Counted from the stretch's first letter, positions 1 to 7,919 are shown. The stretch is 9,312 bases of DNA from Desulfobulbus sp. (GCA_028684915.1 JAQUEZ010000235.1:1-9312); one strand, 5' to 3'. Notes: generated by a model from the letters alone, not told the origin. Numbers and translations are program-made.

Positions 1-772
1 AGTTCGCCGTGAGCTGCAATCGGTGCGGCGCGATGCCAAGGCCAAGGCCAAGAAAATCGCCTTTAAGATTCCCCAGCTCAAGGACTGTAAATACCATCCT
101 TCCCGGGGGCAGTCCTCCAAGGAAGGTCGCGAGAATATGTTGTTTATCACCGAGGGGCAATCGGCCGCCGGATCGATCGTCAGCGCCCGCGATCCAATGA
201 TCCAGGCCGTGTTCAGCCTCAAGGGCAAGCCGATGAACGTCTTTGGCCAACGGCTTGATGCGCTCTATAAAAACGAAGAGATGTACTCGCTGATGCAGGC
301 GCTCAACATCGAGGAGTCGATCAGCGATCTCCGCTTCGACAAGGTTATCATCGCCACCGATGCCGATGTCGACGGTCTGCATATCCGCAACCTGCTCCTG
401 ACCTTTTTCCTCCACTATTTCGAGCAACTGTTAAAACATGAGCGGGTCTACATCCTGGAAACGCCCATTTTCCGTGTCCGTAACAAACAGCAGACCATCT
501 ACTGCTATTCCGATAGCGACATGGATAAGGCCATCAAGACCCTGAAAGCCAAAAGCAAGGCCGATCGATCCATTGAAACCACTCGCTTCAAGGGGTTGGG
601 AGAAATTTCACCCAAGGAATTCAAGCAGTTCATCAACGCGGATATGCGTATCAAGCAGGTTCGGCTGGATTCCTTAAGCGAGGTCAGCCGGGTGCTGAAA
701 TTCTACATGGGCAAGAACACTCCGGAACGAAAACAGTACATCATGGACCATCTGATCGTGAGGCCGGAATGA
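1..772 (+). CDS. parE: DNA topoisomerase IV subunit B (ParE), C-terminal part, 5' truncated by window edge
   Basis: The reading frame is open from base 2 to the TGA at 770-772, so the window holds the last 256 residues of a protein whose family is usually 600-650 residues; the N-terminal GHKL ATPase and transducer domains lie outside. The TOPRIM domain is visible: the acidic motif EGQSAAG at 152-172, followed by SLKGKPMN, and the metal-binding DxDxD in TDADVDGLHIR (first Asp codon at 359). The tail has TRFKGLGE and FYMGKNTPER, as in type IIA topoisomerase B subunits. The wording (ITEGxSAxGSI, QAVFSLKGKP, ETPIFRVRNKQQTIYCY) resembles the ParE subtype of Bacteroidota and Chlorobi rather than E. 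coli ParE or GyrB. The large insert of gammaproteobacterial GyrB is absent. ParE binds ATP and, with ParC, relaxes and decatenates DNA. Unusually, Gln replaces the Asp of the normal EGDS motif (GyrB Asp426 equivalent). It is coupled to parC by a 4-base overlap. An alternative name would be GyrB-like; the following ParC favours topo IV. Confidence 0.93.
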   Translation, partial: VRRELQSVRRDAKAKAKKIAFKIPQLKDCKYHPSRGQSSKEGRENMLFITEGQSAAGSIVSARDPMIQAVFSLKGKPMNVFGQRLDALYKNEEMYSLMQALNIEESISDLRFDKVIIATDADVDGLHIRNLLLTFFLHYFEQLLKHERVYILETPIFRVRNKQQTIYCYSDSDMDKAIKTLKAKSKADRSIETTRFKGLGEISPKEFKQFINADMRIKQVRLDSLSEVSRVLKFYMGKNTPERKQYIMDHLIVRPE

Positions 773-2778
773 GCGAGACCACTGAACGGGAACGCGGCAA
801 ACTGCATCAACTCTTTGACGCCAACTTCCTCGATTACACCTCCTATGTTATCCGTGAGCGTGCCATCCCGGATGTGGATGACGGCCTCAAACCGGTGCAA
901 CGGCGTATCCTTCAGACCCTCCACAACATGGACGACGGCCGTTTCCACAAGGTAGCCAACGTGGTCGGCGAGACTATGAAGCTCCATCCCCACGGTGATC
1001 AGTCGATCTTCGATGCCCTGGTCAACCTGGCCAACAAGGGCTATCTCATTGATCGCCAGGGTAACTTTGGTAACATCTTTACTGGCGATTCGGCGTCGGC
1101 GCCCCGTTATATTGAATGCCGTTTGTCGCCCTTGGCACGAGAGACCCTATTCAACAAGGATCTGACCGAATTTGTCGAATCCTATGACGGCCGCATGCTG
1201 GAACCGGTACGTCTTCCGGCCAAGATACCTCTTCTCCTCCTGATGGGCGCCGAAGGTATTGCCGTGGGCATGGCAACCAAGATCATGCCCCATAACTTGA
1301 ACGAACTGCTCCAGGCCCAGATCGACCACCTCCGTGGCGAGGAGATTCTCCTCTACCCGGATTTTCCCCGCGGTGGCATTATCGATGTCTCCGACTACAA
1401 CCACGGCAACGGGCGGATCAACTGCCGGGTCAAGTTGGAACAGCCGGACGCGAAAACCATTGTCATCACCGAGCTGCCTTACAACATCACCACCCAGACG
1501 CTAATCGAATCGGTGGAACGAGCGGCCAAGGCTGGCAAACTCAAAATTTCATCGATCAATGATTATACCGCGGAAAAGGTGGAGGTGGAGATCAAGCTCG
1601 CCCGCGGAATCATGGTCGAAGAGACCATTGATGCCCTCTACGCCTTTACCGACTGCGAGCTGAGCGTTTCCCCTAACCTGATCTCCATTGCCGACAACAT
1701 GCCCAGGCAGATGGAGGTGGAGGAAATTCTCAAGCGCAATACCGATCGGCTGGTGACCAATCTTGAAAAAGAACTGCAAATTGAACTGGGTCGCCAGGAG
1801 GATAAATGGCATGCGCGCAAGTTAGAGCAGATTTTCATTGAAGAACGGCTCTACAAACAGATCGAGGAGAAAACCAACTACAAGGAAGTCCAGGCCACGG
1901 TTCGCCAGTCGCTTGAACCCTTTGCCGGTGAGTTGAAACGCGCTATCCTCCTTGAGGATGTCGAACGCCTCCTGGAGATCAAGATCCGGCGCATCTCCCG
2001 CTACGACATCAACCGACAGCAAAAAGAGCTACACGATATTGAAAAGGCTATTGCCCAGATCAAAAAACACCTTAAGGACATGGTGGGCTACACCATCAAC
2101 TACATCGAAGGGATAAAGGAGAAGTACGGACCTGAGTTTCCCCGCAAAAGTGAGCTGCGCGCCTTTGATGAGGTCGATGCCCGGTCAGCGGCTGCGGCCG
2201 ACCTCTGCGTCGGCTTTCACCGGGAAACCGGCTTTGTTGGCCACAAGATCAAGGCCGAAGATGCGGCCAAGGATATGGAACTCAACTGCTCCGAATACGA
2301 CCGCTTACTCCTTATCTTCAAGGATGGGCTGTATAAGGTCGTGCCGGTCCCGGACAAACTCTTTGTCGGGCCAGAGTTGCATTATATGGGGGTGGTCAAA
2401 AACGATCAGGTCTTTAATCTCATCTATCGCCACGGCCCGGAAAACCTGGCCTACGTCAAGCGCTTTGCGACCCCGAAGTTTATCCTCAACCGGGAATACC
2501 GGCTCTTTGATGAGCATAAACGCTCCATCATCCTTCTGCTTATCCTCGGCAAAGAGGGGATTCGTGCCCGCGTCAGCCTCGCACCCTCGGCCCGGGCTAA
2601 ATACAACGCAGTGGAAGTCGAGTTTGACGACTGCCTGATTAAAGGCGTTTCGGCTAAGGGAAAACGGGTGGCCAACCGCTCCGTGCGTCGGGTCACCGAT
2701 ATTACCGGCACCGCAAAAAAAGAGCCGGTCAGCCCACTTGGGCTGCCCGGCTTTATAAACGGCGACAAGGAAGAATGA
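769..2778 (+). CDS. parC: DNA topoisomerase IV subunit A (ParC), Bacteroidota/Chlorobi-like subtype
   Basis: Protein of 669 residues that cleaves and religates DNA as partner of ParE. The ATG overlaps the parE stop (ATGA), with a modest GAGG ribosome site 5 nt upstream. The winged-helix domain begins near residue 15 (FLDYTSYVIRERAIPDVDDGLKP). HPHGD is at 73-77; the catalytic tyrosine is Tyr114, preceded by Arg113 in ASAPRYIE. The tower follows, with a DNA-intercalating Ile at about 172 (KIMPHNL) and charged helices at about 330-440 that form the coiled-coil and dimer gate. From about 475 a beta-pinwheel-like C-terminal domain runs to about 640. It has no GyrA box (QRRGGKG), consistent with decatenation or relaxation rather than DNA wrapping and negative supercoiling. 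Members of this subtype in Bacteroidota are, from memory, some 200 residues longer, so the last blades seem missing. Gln78 occupies the GyrA Ser83 position, while Asp82 matches GyrA Asp87. The gene ends at a hairpin facing the convergent nuo operon. Confidence 0.93.
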   Translation: MSETTERERGKLHQLFDANFLDYTSYVIRERAIPDVDDGLKPVQRRILQTLHNMDDGRFHKVANVVGETMKLHPHGDQSIFDALVNLANKGYLIDRQGNFGNIFTGDSASAPRYIECRLSPLARETLFNKDLTEFVESYDGRMLEPVRLPAKIPLLLLMGAEGIAVGMATKIMPHNLNELLQAQIDHLRGEEILLYPDFPRGGIIDVSDYNHGNGRINCRVKLEQPDAKTIVITELPYNITTQTLIESVERAAKAGKLKISSINDYTAEKVEVEIKLARGIMVEETIDALYAFTDCELSVSPNLISIADNMPRQMEVEEILKRNTDRLVTNLEKELQIELGRQEDKWHARKLEQIFIEERLYKQIEEKTNYKEVQATVRQSLEPFAGELKRAILLEDVERLLEIKIRRISRYDINRQQKELHDIEKAIAQIKKHLKDMVGYTINYIEGIKEKYGPEFPRKSELRAFDEVDARSAAAADLCVGFHRETGFVGHKIKAEDAAKDMELNCSEYDRLLLIFKDGLYKVVPVPDKLFVGPELHYMGVVKNDQVFNLIYRHGPENLAYVKRFATPKFILNREYRLFDEHKRSIILLLILGKEGIRARVSLAPSARAKYNAVEVEFDDCLIKGVSAKGKRVANRSVRRVTDITGTAKKEPVSPLGLPGFINGDKEE

Positions 2779-2804
2779 TGGACTCATAGAAGGTCCATCA
2801 TTCT
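2772..2804. terminator. Hairpin between convergent parC and nuoN, likely shared terminator
   Basis: A perfect 12-bp inverted repeat (arms 2772-2783 and 2793-2804, arm core GAATGATGGAC) encloses a 9-nt loop. The left arm contains the parC stop codon TGA at 2776-2778. Read leftwards, after nuoN, the right-hand side of the stem is followed by a pyrimidine-rich TCCTT stretch; read rightwards, after parC, no T-run follows. The stem is not GC-rich and no strong U-tract exists, so it is not a textbook intrinsic terminator. Its place between convergent operons makes a termination or mRNA 3'-end role the most likely reading. Confidence 0.6.
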
Positions 2805-2859
2805 CTAGATGGCTAGGTAAAAGCCTGTAAAATTCTCTTCCGGGGCCTTTTCTTTCCGA

Positions 2860-4302
2860 TCACATACCAGTCAGGGCGGAAATCGTCCAGTTCACCAGGG
2901 TTCCGGGGAACAATCCCAAACCGAGAACTCCCAGCAAACACAACCCCAAGGCGACTTTCATTCCTGGCACCAGGGTCACGGTCGTCTCTTCTTGGGGATC
3001 GTTCATATACATATAACGTACTACCCGCAGATAAAAGTAGGCAGAGATGGCCGAGAACAGCACCGCTGCAACCACAGTGAGGGTATAGCCAGCGGTGAAA
3101 GCCGACTTGAGCAGGTAAAACTTACCGATAAAACCACCAGTCGGCGGAATACCGGTGAGGCTAAAGAGAAAAACCAACATCAGGGCCGCAGCCAAAGGAT
3201 TCCGCGAGGCTAAGCCCTTGCAGTCATCGAGCGATTCACAGATTTTTCCCGGTTGAGCCAGGGCCATGAGAATGCCAAACGCGCCCAGGTTCATGAACAG
3301 GTAGACCATAAGGTAGGTCATGGTGGCAGCCATGCCCTCGGTGGTACCAGCCAAAAGCCCCAGCAGGGCATAACCGGCATGGGCGATGGAAGAGTAGGCG
3401 AGCATCCGTTTAAGGCTTGTCTGACTAAGGGCAGTGATATTGCCCACAGCCATGGTCAACAGGGCAAGCACCGCCAGGACCGGGCGCCAGTGCGCCTGCA
3501 ATCCGGACAACCCCAAAAACAGTACCCTCCCGAAGATGGCAAAACCGGCGGCCTTGGGCCCTACCGACATAAATGCAGTGACAATAGTCGGCGCTCCCTC
3601 ATAAACATCCGGGGTCCAGAGATGAAACGGAGCTGCCGCTACCTTGAAGGAAAATCCGGCAATGATCAGCCCCAGGGCCGCGAGTAAAATCGGGGTTGCA
3701 ACCAAGGAACCGTTGGAAATGAATTCAGCGATCTGGGCAATTTCGGTGGTTCCAGTGAGTCCGTAGAGAAGGGAAAGACCAAAGAGCAGCAGGGCTGAGG
3801 CAAAACCACCCATAAGAAAGTATTTGATTGCAGCCTCGCTGGTACGATTATCCTTTTTATGCATTCCCACCAAGGCATAAATCGGCAGAGCCATCAGCTC
3901 TAGGCCAAGGTAAAGCACCATCAGATCACCGGCCGAGGCCATTATCAGCATCCCGACCAGGGAAAACATCATGAGCGAGTAGTATTCCCCCTGGCGCAGG
4001 CCAATGAGGCGGCAAAAATGCTCACTCATCAAGGTCGTGAGGATGACGGCCCCCAAAGAGATCGTTTTAAACACGGTGGCATAGCCATCGACCAAAAACA
4101 TGCCGCCAAACGCCATGGTCGGCCGCGAACCAAGCACCATTGCCAAGGCAGCGACGCAGCCAACCACGGTCAGCCAGGGTAAAAGTTGCCGCTGTTTGGG
4201 GAGGAAGAGATCGCATCCGATCAGCATGACCGCCATGCCGACCAGCAACAGTTCGGGAAGGATGGGCTCCATGGCGGTCCATTGTATAGCCACAGTTGTC
4301 AT
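2860..4302 (-). CDS. nuoN: NADH-quinone oxidoreductase subunit N (NuoN)
   Basis: Integral membrane subunit of 480 residues (family about 450-500) and the antiporter-like proton channel nearest the NuoK/J/A/H side of complex I. About 14 hydrophobic segments cover the whole protein. Visible family residues: Glu135 in YLGLELMALP; Lys220 in FSFKVAAAPFHLWTPDVYEGAP, with the broken-helix HLWTPD motif; Lys250 in SVGPKAAGF; the SLKRMLAYSSIAHAGY segment at about 296-311; and Lys394 in GGFIGKFYLL. These match the E. coli Glu133, Lys217, Lys247 and Lys395 set, so proton pumping should be intact. The ATG has an AAGGAG site 8 nt upstream (4311-4316). It is the last gene of the operon, 54 nt after nuoM, and it converges on parC. 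The PDVYEGAP form and the GKFYL lysine separate it from NuoM, NuoL and Mrp antiporter subunits. Confidence 0.96.
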   Translation of the reverse strand: MTTVAIQWTAMEPILPELLLVGMAVMLIGCDLFLPKQRQLLPWLTVVGCVAALAMVLGSRPTMAFGGMFLVDGYATVFKTISLGAVILTTLMSEHFCRLIGLRQGEYYSLMMFSLVGMLIMASAGDLMVLYLGLELMALPIYALVGMHKKDNRTSEAAIKYFLMGGFASALLLFGLSLLYGLTGTTEIAQIAEFISNGSLVATPILLAALGLIIAGFSFKVAAAPFHLWTPDVYEGAPTIVTAFMSVGPKAAGFAIFGRVLFLGLSGLQAHWRPVLAVLALLTMAVGNITALSQTSLKRMLAYSSIAHAGYALLGLLAGTTEGMAATMTYLMVYLFMNLGAFGILMALAQPGKICESLDDCKGLASRNPLAAALMLVFLFSLTGIPPTGGFIGKFYLLKSAFTAGYTLTVVAAVLFSAISAYFYLRVVRYMYMNDPQEETTVTLVPGMKVALGLCLLGVLGLGLFPGTLVNWTISALTGM

Positions 4303-4356
4303 CGTATCAGCTCCTTATAAACAATGATGCAGGAATCAGGCATGGCTTGAAACCGC

Positions 4357-5871
4357 TTAGGGATGCAGAGGTAAGCTGGAGGAAAAAACCGGACCTGCCA
4401 GGGCAACACCACCCTGCACCTGCTCAATCAGGTGCGTCACCGAGGTGTGCATAAAACTGAGCAAGGCGTTGGGATAGAGTCCGATCCAGAAAATGAGCAG
4501 AACCATGGGCACCAAGGTGAGAATTTCACGCAGGTTCAGCTGCATAAGCCCCTGCATGGAGGCCTTGACCTCGTTGAAAAAAATGCGCTGATAGAGCCAG
4601 AGCATGTACCAGGCACCGAGAATGAGACCGGAGGCAGAAACCACCGTCACCCAGGGTTGACGTTCAAAGCCGCCCAATAAAATCAGGAATTCACCGACAA
4701 AACCGTTGGTTCCGGGAAGGCCGACCGCCGCCAGGGTAAAGAGGAGAAAGAATCCGGCAAAGACCGGCATGGTCGAGGCGAGACCACCGTAAGCGGCGAT
4801 TTCCCGGGTGTGGGTCCGCTCGTAGATCATACCGATGGCAAGGAACAGCGCCCCGGTGACGATACCGTGGTTGATCATCTGCAGGATTGCGCCCTCAAGG
4901 CCGCGTTGGTTGAGGGCAAAAAGGCCTAGGGTAATAAAGCCCATGTGACTCACCGAGCTGTAGGCGATCAGCCGCTTAAGATCGGTCTGAGCCAAACAGA
5001 TGATGGCACCGTAAACAATGGCAATCACGGAGAGGACCAGCATCGGCATCAGCATCTGCTGGGTGGCATCGGGCAAAATGGGCAGGGAGAACCGGAGAAA
5101 GCCGTAGGCCCCCATCTTAATCAGAATACCGGCGAGAATGACCGAACCAGCGGCCGGAGCCTCGGTATGGGCATCGGGAAGCCAGGTGTGCAGCGGCCAC
5201 ATCGGTACCTTGACCGCGAAAGCGGCAAAAAAGGCCCAAAACAAGATGAGCTGTAGTTTAGGTGAATAGTGTTGTCCGGCCAATTTGATCACATCAAAGG
5301 TGTGCCCGCCGTTCTGGTACAAAAGGATAATGCCGACCAGCATCAGAAGACTGCCGACCAGGGTATAGAGGAAGAACTTAACCGTGGCGTAAATCCGGTT
5401 GGGTCCGCCCCAGATACCGATAAGAAGAAACATCGGGATGAGCATTGCCTCCCAAAAAATATAGAACAAGAAAAAATCAGTGGCACAGAACACCCCCATC
5501 ATGGCCCCTTCAAGAAGCAACAGGGCGATAAAAAACTCCTGCACCTTGGTCTTGATCGACTCCCAGGAAACGAGAATGGAAAGAACAATGATCAGTCCCG
5601 TCAGGAGGAGAAACAAGATACTGATCCCGTCGATTCCCAGGGAATAGTTGATGTTCAATGCCCCAATCCACGGATGATGCTCGACAAACTGCATCGCGTG
5701 GGTGGTCTTGTCGAACATCAACGCCACCGGGAGAGTTAGGAGCAATTCGATCAGACTGATAAACAGTGCCATGAGCCTGATGGTAGCCGTCTGCTGCCTT
5801 GGAATAGCCAGCAACGACAGGCCACCAAGGACCGGGAAGAAGATCAGAGTGCTGAGCAAAGGTATGGACAT
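4357..5871 (-). CDS. nuoM: NADH-quinone oxidoreductase subunit M (NuoM)
   Basis: Membrane subunit of 504 residues and the middle antiporter-like proton pump of complex I, with about 14 transmembrane helices. Key residues, numbered from the chosen start: Glu141 in FWEAMLIPMFLLIG; Lys221 in FAVKVPMWPLHTWLPDAHTEAP, which contains the discontinuous-helix motif; Lys252 in GILIKMGAYG; the LKRLIAYSSVSHMGF segment near 298-312; and Glu394 in GTNGFVGEFLIL, where NuoL and NuoN have a lysine, a NuoM hallmark. An upstream in-frame GTG at 5884-5886 would add five residues (MEVSS), but nothing like a ribosome site precedes it, whereas the ATG at 5869-5871 has TGGAAG 8 nt upstream. I therefore start at 5871. 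A 121-nt gap separates it from nuoL, the largest in this part of the operon, and 54 nt separate it from nuoN. Confidence 0.95.
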   Translation of the reverse strand: MSIPLLSTLIFFPVLGGLSLLAIPRQQTATIRLMALFISLIELLLTLPVALMFDKTTHAMQFVEHHPWIGALNINYSLGIDGISILFLLLTGLIIVLSILVSWESIKTKVQEFFIALLLLEGAMMGVFCATDFFLFYIFWEAMLIPMFLLIGIWGGPNRIYATVKFFLYTLVGSLLMLVGIILLYQNGGHTFDVIKLAGQHYSPKLQLILFWAFFAAFAVKVPMWPLHTWLPDAHTEAPAAGSVILAGILIKMGAYGFLRFSLPILPDATQQMLMPMLVLSVIAIVYGAIICLAQTDLKRLIAYSSVSHMGFITLGLFALNQRGLEGAILQMINHGIVTGALFLAIGMIYERTHTREIAAYGGLASTMPVFAGFFLLFTLAAVGLPGTNGFVGEFLILLGGFERQPWVTVVSASGLILGAWYMLWLYQRIFFNEVKASMQGLMQLNLREILTLVPMVLLIFWIGLYPNALLSFMHTSVTHLIEQVQGGVALAGPVFSSSLPLHP

Positions 5872-5879
5872 CGATGATA

Positions 5880-5885
5880 CTTCCA
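5880..5885 (-). promoter_or_regulatory. Ribosome binding site that decides the nuoM start
   Basis: TGGAAG on the minus strand lies 8 nt before the ATG at 5869-5871. It overlaps the competing in-frame GTG codon at 5884-5886, which itself has only ACCCTTACCA upstream. This supports the shorter NuoM beginning MSIPLLSTLIFF. Confidence 0.6.
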
Positions 5886-5992
5886 CTGGTAAGGGTTCAA
5901 TGCATTTTGTACAGGCCTTCTGGGAAGAGAGTCCTCGTTCTCGAAAAGCCGTTATTCACACGAAGTTTAGGTTCAAGATGGTGTCAAAAGGG

Positions 5993-7915
5993 TTAATTAC
6001 CTATTAACAAAACCACGATCACCACCAGGGCCCCGCCTCCCATCCAGGCGAGGTAATGGGAAACCTGGCCATCCTGGATCTTTCGCAGCTGCTGTGATGC
6101 ATTGCCGATGGCCCGAGGCAGCCCGTTGACCACCCCTTCGATACAGCCGATATCGACAATCTTCAGAACAACTTTTTGGCTAAAGGCCAAGGTCGGTTTG
6201 ACGATGGTGTTGATGTAAAACTCATCCACGTAATATTTGTTCAACAGTAAGCGGTAGATAAAGGCAAAGCGCACGGCAATGATTCCGGGAATCTGCGGTT
6301 GCAAGCGGTACATAAAAAAGGCTAGCCCAATCCCCAGTAGACCGGCAAGGATGGAGGTCCCCATGAGCAGGGCCTCGGTCGTTCCGGAGACAGTGACATG
6401 CGGATGGCCGAGTACTGGTTCAAGAAAATGGGCCCAGTGGTTGTCGCCGCCCAGTATTCCAGGGATGCCAAACCAACCGGCCGCCACGGCGCCGATGGCC
6501 AGCAGTATTAACGGTAGAGTCACCACTGCCGGTGATTCATGGAGATGCTCCTTCTGGTGCTCGGTCCCCCGGAACTGACCGTGGAAGATGAGAAAGAAGA
6601 GACGGAAGGAGTAAAAGGCGGTCATAAAGGCGACCAAGGTACCGATGACCCAGGCAAACTTGCCAGAGGCCAGGTGGCTGTTGAAGGCCATGAGCAGAAT
6701 TTCATCCTTGCTGAAAAAACCGGACAACCCGGGAACACCGGAGATGGAAAGCGAAGCAAGGAGAAAGGTCCAGTAAGTGATCGGCATTTTACTCTTGAGC
6801 CCACCCATAAAGCGGACATCCTGCTCATGGTGCATGCCAAGTATTACAGAGCCACAACCCAAAAAGAGCAGCGCCTTGAAGAAGGCATGGGTGAACAGGT
6901 GAAAGACACCGGCCGAATAGGCGCCGACACCGCAGGCGATGAACATGTAGGCCAACTGGCTGACGGTGGAGTAGGCAACAACCCGTTTGATGTCGGTCTG
7001 CACCAGTGCAATGGTGGCGGCAAACAGGGTGGTAATGGCCGCCAGAATGGTGATCAGGTTGAGGGTAAATTCCGAGAGCTCAAAGATCGGATGACAGCGG
7101 GCGATGAGGAACACACCGGCGGTGACCATGGTCGCGGCATGGATCAGGGCACTGACCGGCGTCGGGCCTTCCATGGCGTCGGGTAGCCAGACATGCAGCG
7201 GAATCTGGGCGGATTTGCCGATCGCGCCACAGAAGAGCAACAGGGCAATAACGGTGGCCATCCCAACGGGTGAGCCGAGCAGCGACAGGCTTTGGCCTTC
7301 GAGGATGCCGACTTTGCTGAATACGTCCTGATAGTGGAGGCTGCCGAACTGGGTAAAAATGAGAAAGAGGCCGAGGATGAAGCCGAAATCACCGAAACGG
7401 TTGACGATAAAGGCTTTCTTCCCCGCATCCGCAGCAGATGGCTTGTTGTAGTAAAAACCAATCAGCAGGTAGGATGAAAGACCAACCGCCTCCCAACCAA
7501 AGAAGAGCTGCAGGAAGTTGTTACCCAGCACCAGCATGAGCATGGAGAAGGTAAACAGGCTCAGATAGGCAAAAAAACGGTAGTAACCGTCTTCGCCCTT
7601 CATGTAGCCCACGGAGTAGATATGGACCAAAGCACTGATGCTGGTAACCACGATGAGCATGACCGAGGTCAGTTGGTCAACGAGGAACCCCACCGAAACA
7701 TTGAGGTCACCGGATTGAATCCAAGTGTAAATATCCGCATTAATGATCACACCGGAGTGCACGCGAAAAAAGGCAACCAAGGCACAGCAAAATGAAAGCA
7801 GTACAGTGATGATCGGCAGCCAGTGAGCCTTGGTTCCCCAACGTTTACCCAGTAACAGGGTTACAACGAAGGAGGCCAGCGGCAGAAGCGGAATGGCAAG
7901 CAGAGAGGCCGGCAT
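5993..7915 (-). CDS. nuoL: NADH-quinone oxidoreductase subunit L (NuoL)
   Basis: Membrane subunit of 640 residues (family about 610-660), the distal antiporter-like proton pump of complex I. About 16 transmembrane segments are seen, with the core signature FFGWEAVGLSSYLLIGF (Glu142), NRFGDFGF (Asp176), Lys234 and the HVWLPDAMEGPTPVSALIHA broken-helix motif (His259), DIKRVVAYSTVSQLAYM near 308-323, THAFFKALLFLG (His343, Lys347) and FSKDEILL (Lys404). These correspond to E. coli Glu144, Asp178, Lys229, His254, His338, Lys342 and Lys399. After about residue 540 comes the long lateral helix region (YYVDEFYINTIVKP to about 600) and a final transmembrane helix (622-638) that clamps NuoM and NuoN. 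The ATG has AAAGGA 7 nt upstream (7923-7928), which lies in the last codons and stop of nuoK, 4 nt away; the two genes are thus probably translationally coupled. Length and the C-terminal arm argue against an Mrp antiporter subunit. Confidence 0.97.
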   Translation of the reverse strand: MPASLLAIPLLPLASFVVTLLLGKRWGTKAHWLPIITVLLSFCCALVAFFRVHSGVIINADIYTWIQSGDLNVSVGFLVDQLTSVMLIVVTSISALVHIYSVGYMKGEDGYYRFFAYLSLFTFSMLMLVLGNNFLQLFFGWEAVGLSSYLLIGFYYNKPSAADAGKKAFIVNRFGDFGFILGLFLIFTQFGSLHYQDVFSKVGILEGQSLSLLGSPVGMATVIALLLFCGAIGKSAQIPLHVWLPDAMEGPTPVSALIHAATMVTAGVFLIARCHPIFELSEFTLNLITILAAITTLFAATIALVQTDIKRVVAYSTVSQLAYMFIACGVGAYSAGVFHLFTHAFFKALLFLGCGSVILGMHHEQDVRFMGGLKSKMPITYWTFLLASLSISGVPGLSGFFSKDEILLMAFNSHLASGKFAWVIGTLVAFMTAFYSFRLFFLIFHGQFRGTEHQKEHLHESPAVVTLPLILLAIGAVAAGWFGIPGILGGDNHWAHFLEPVLGHPHVTVSGTTEALLMGTSILAGLLGIGLAFFMYRLQPQIPGIIAVRFAFIYRLLLNKYYVDEFYINTIVKPTLAFSQKVVLKIVDIGCIEGVVNGLPRAIGNASQQLRKIQDGQVSHYLAWMGGGALVVIVVLLIGN

Positions 7916-7919
7916 ATGC

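Noticed and set aside
2150..2638. Plus-strand open frame of 162 codons inside parC in another frame
   Set aside because: It overlaps the conserved ParC C-terminal domain and its translation is Ser/Arg-rich without family features.
1..2778. DNA gyrase (gyrB-gyrA) instead of topoisomerase IV
   Set aside because: The A subunit lacks a GyrA box and has a reduced C-terminal domain, and the tight parE-parC coupling fits topo IV. A gyrase-like activity cannot be fully excluded from sequence.
2305..2787. Minus-strand open frame of 160 codons opposite the parC end
   Set aside because: It is antisense to conserved coding sequence and its translation matches nothing I recognise.
2819..2853. Second possible hairpin in the parC-nuoN gap (AAAAGCC with GGCCTTTT)
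   Set aside because: Pairing needs a bulge and is mostly A-T; it could arise by chance and is weaker than the perfect hairpin beside it.
5872..5886. Longer NuoM starting at GTG 5884-5886
   Set aside because: No ribosome site precedes the GTG, and the codon overlaps the good TGGAAG site serving the ATG at 5869-5871.
5945..5987. Possible internal promoter before nuoM: a minus-strand TTGACA at 5987-5982
   Set aside because: No acceptable -10 box occurs 15-18 nt downstream; the next TTGAAC/ATAACG pair is too weak to call.
6539..7186. Long plus-strand open frame (215 codons) and several others opposite nuoL, nuoM and nuoN
   Set aside because: They are antisense shadows of the well-supported nuo genes: very polar, low-complexity translations rich in Gly, Gln, Lys and Asp, with no recognisable domain.
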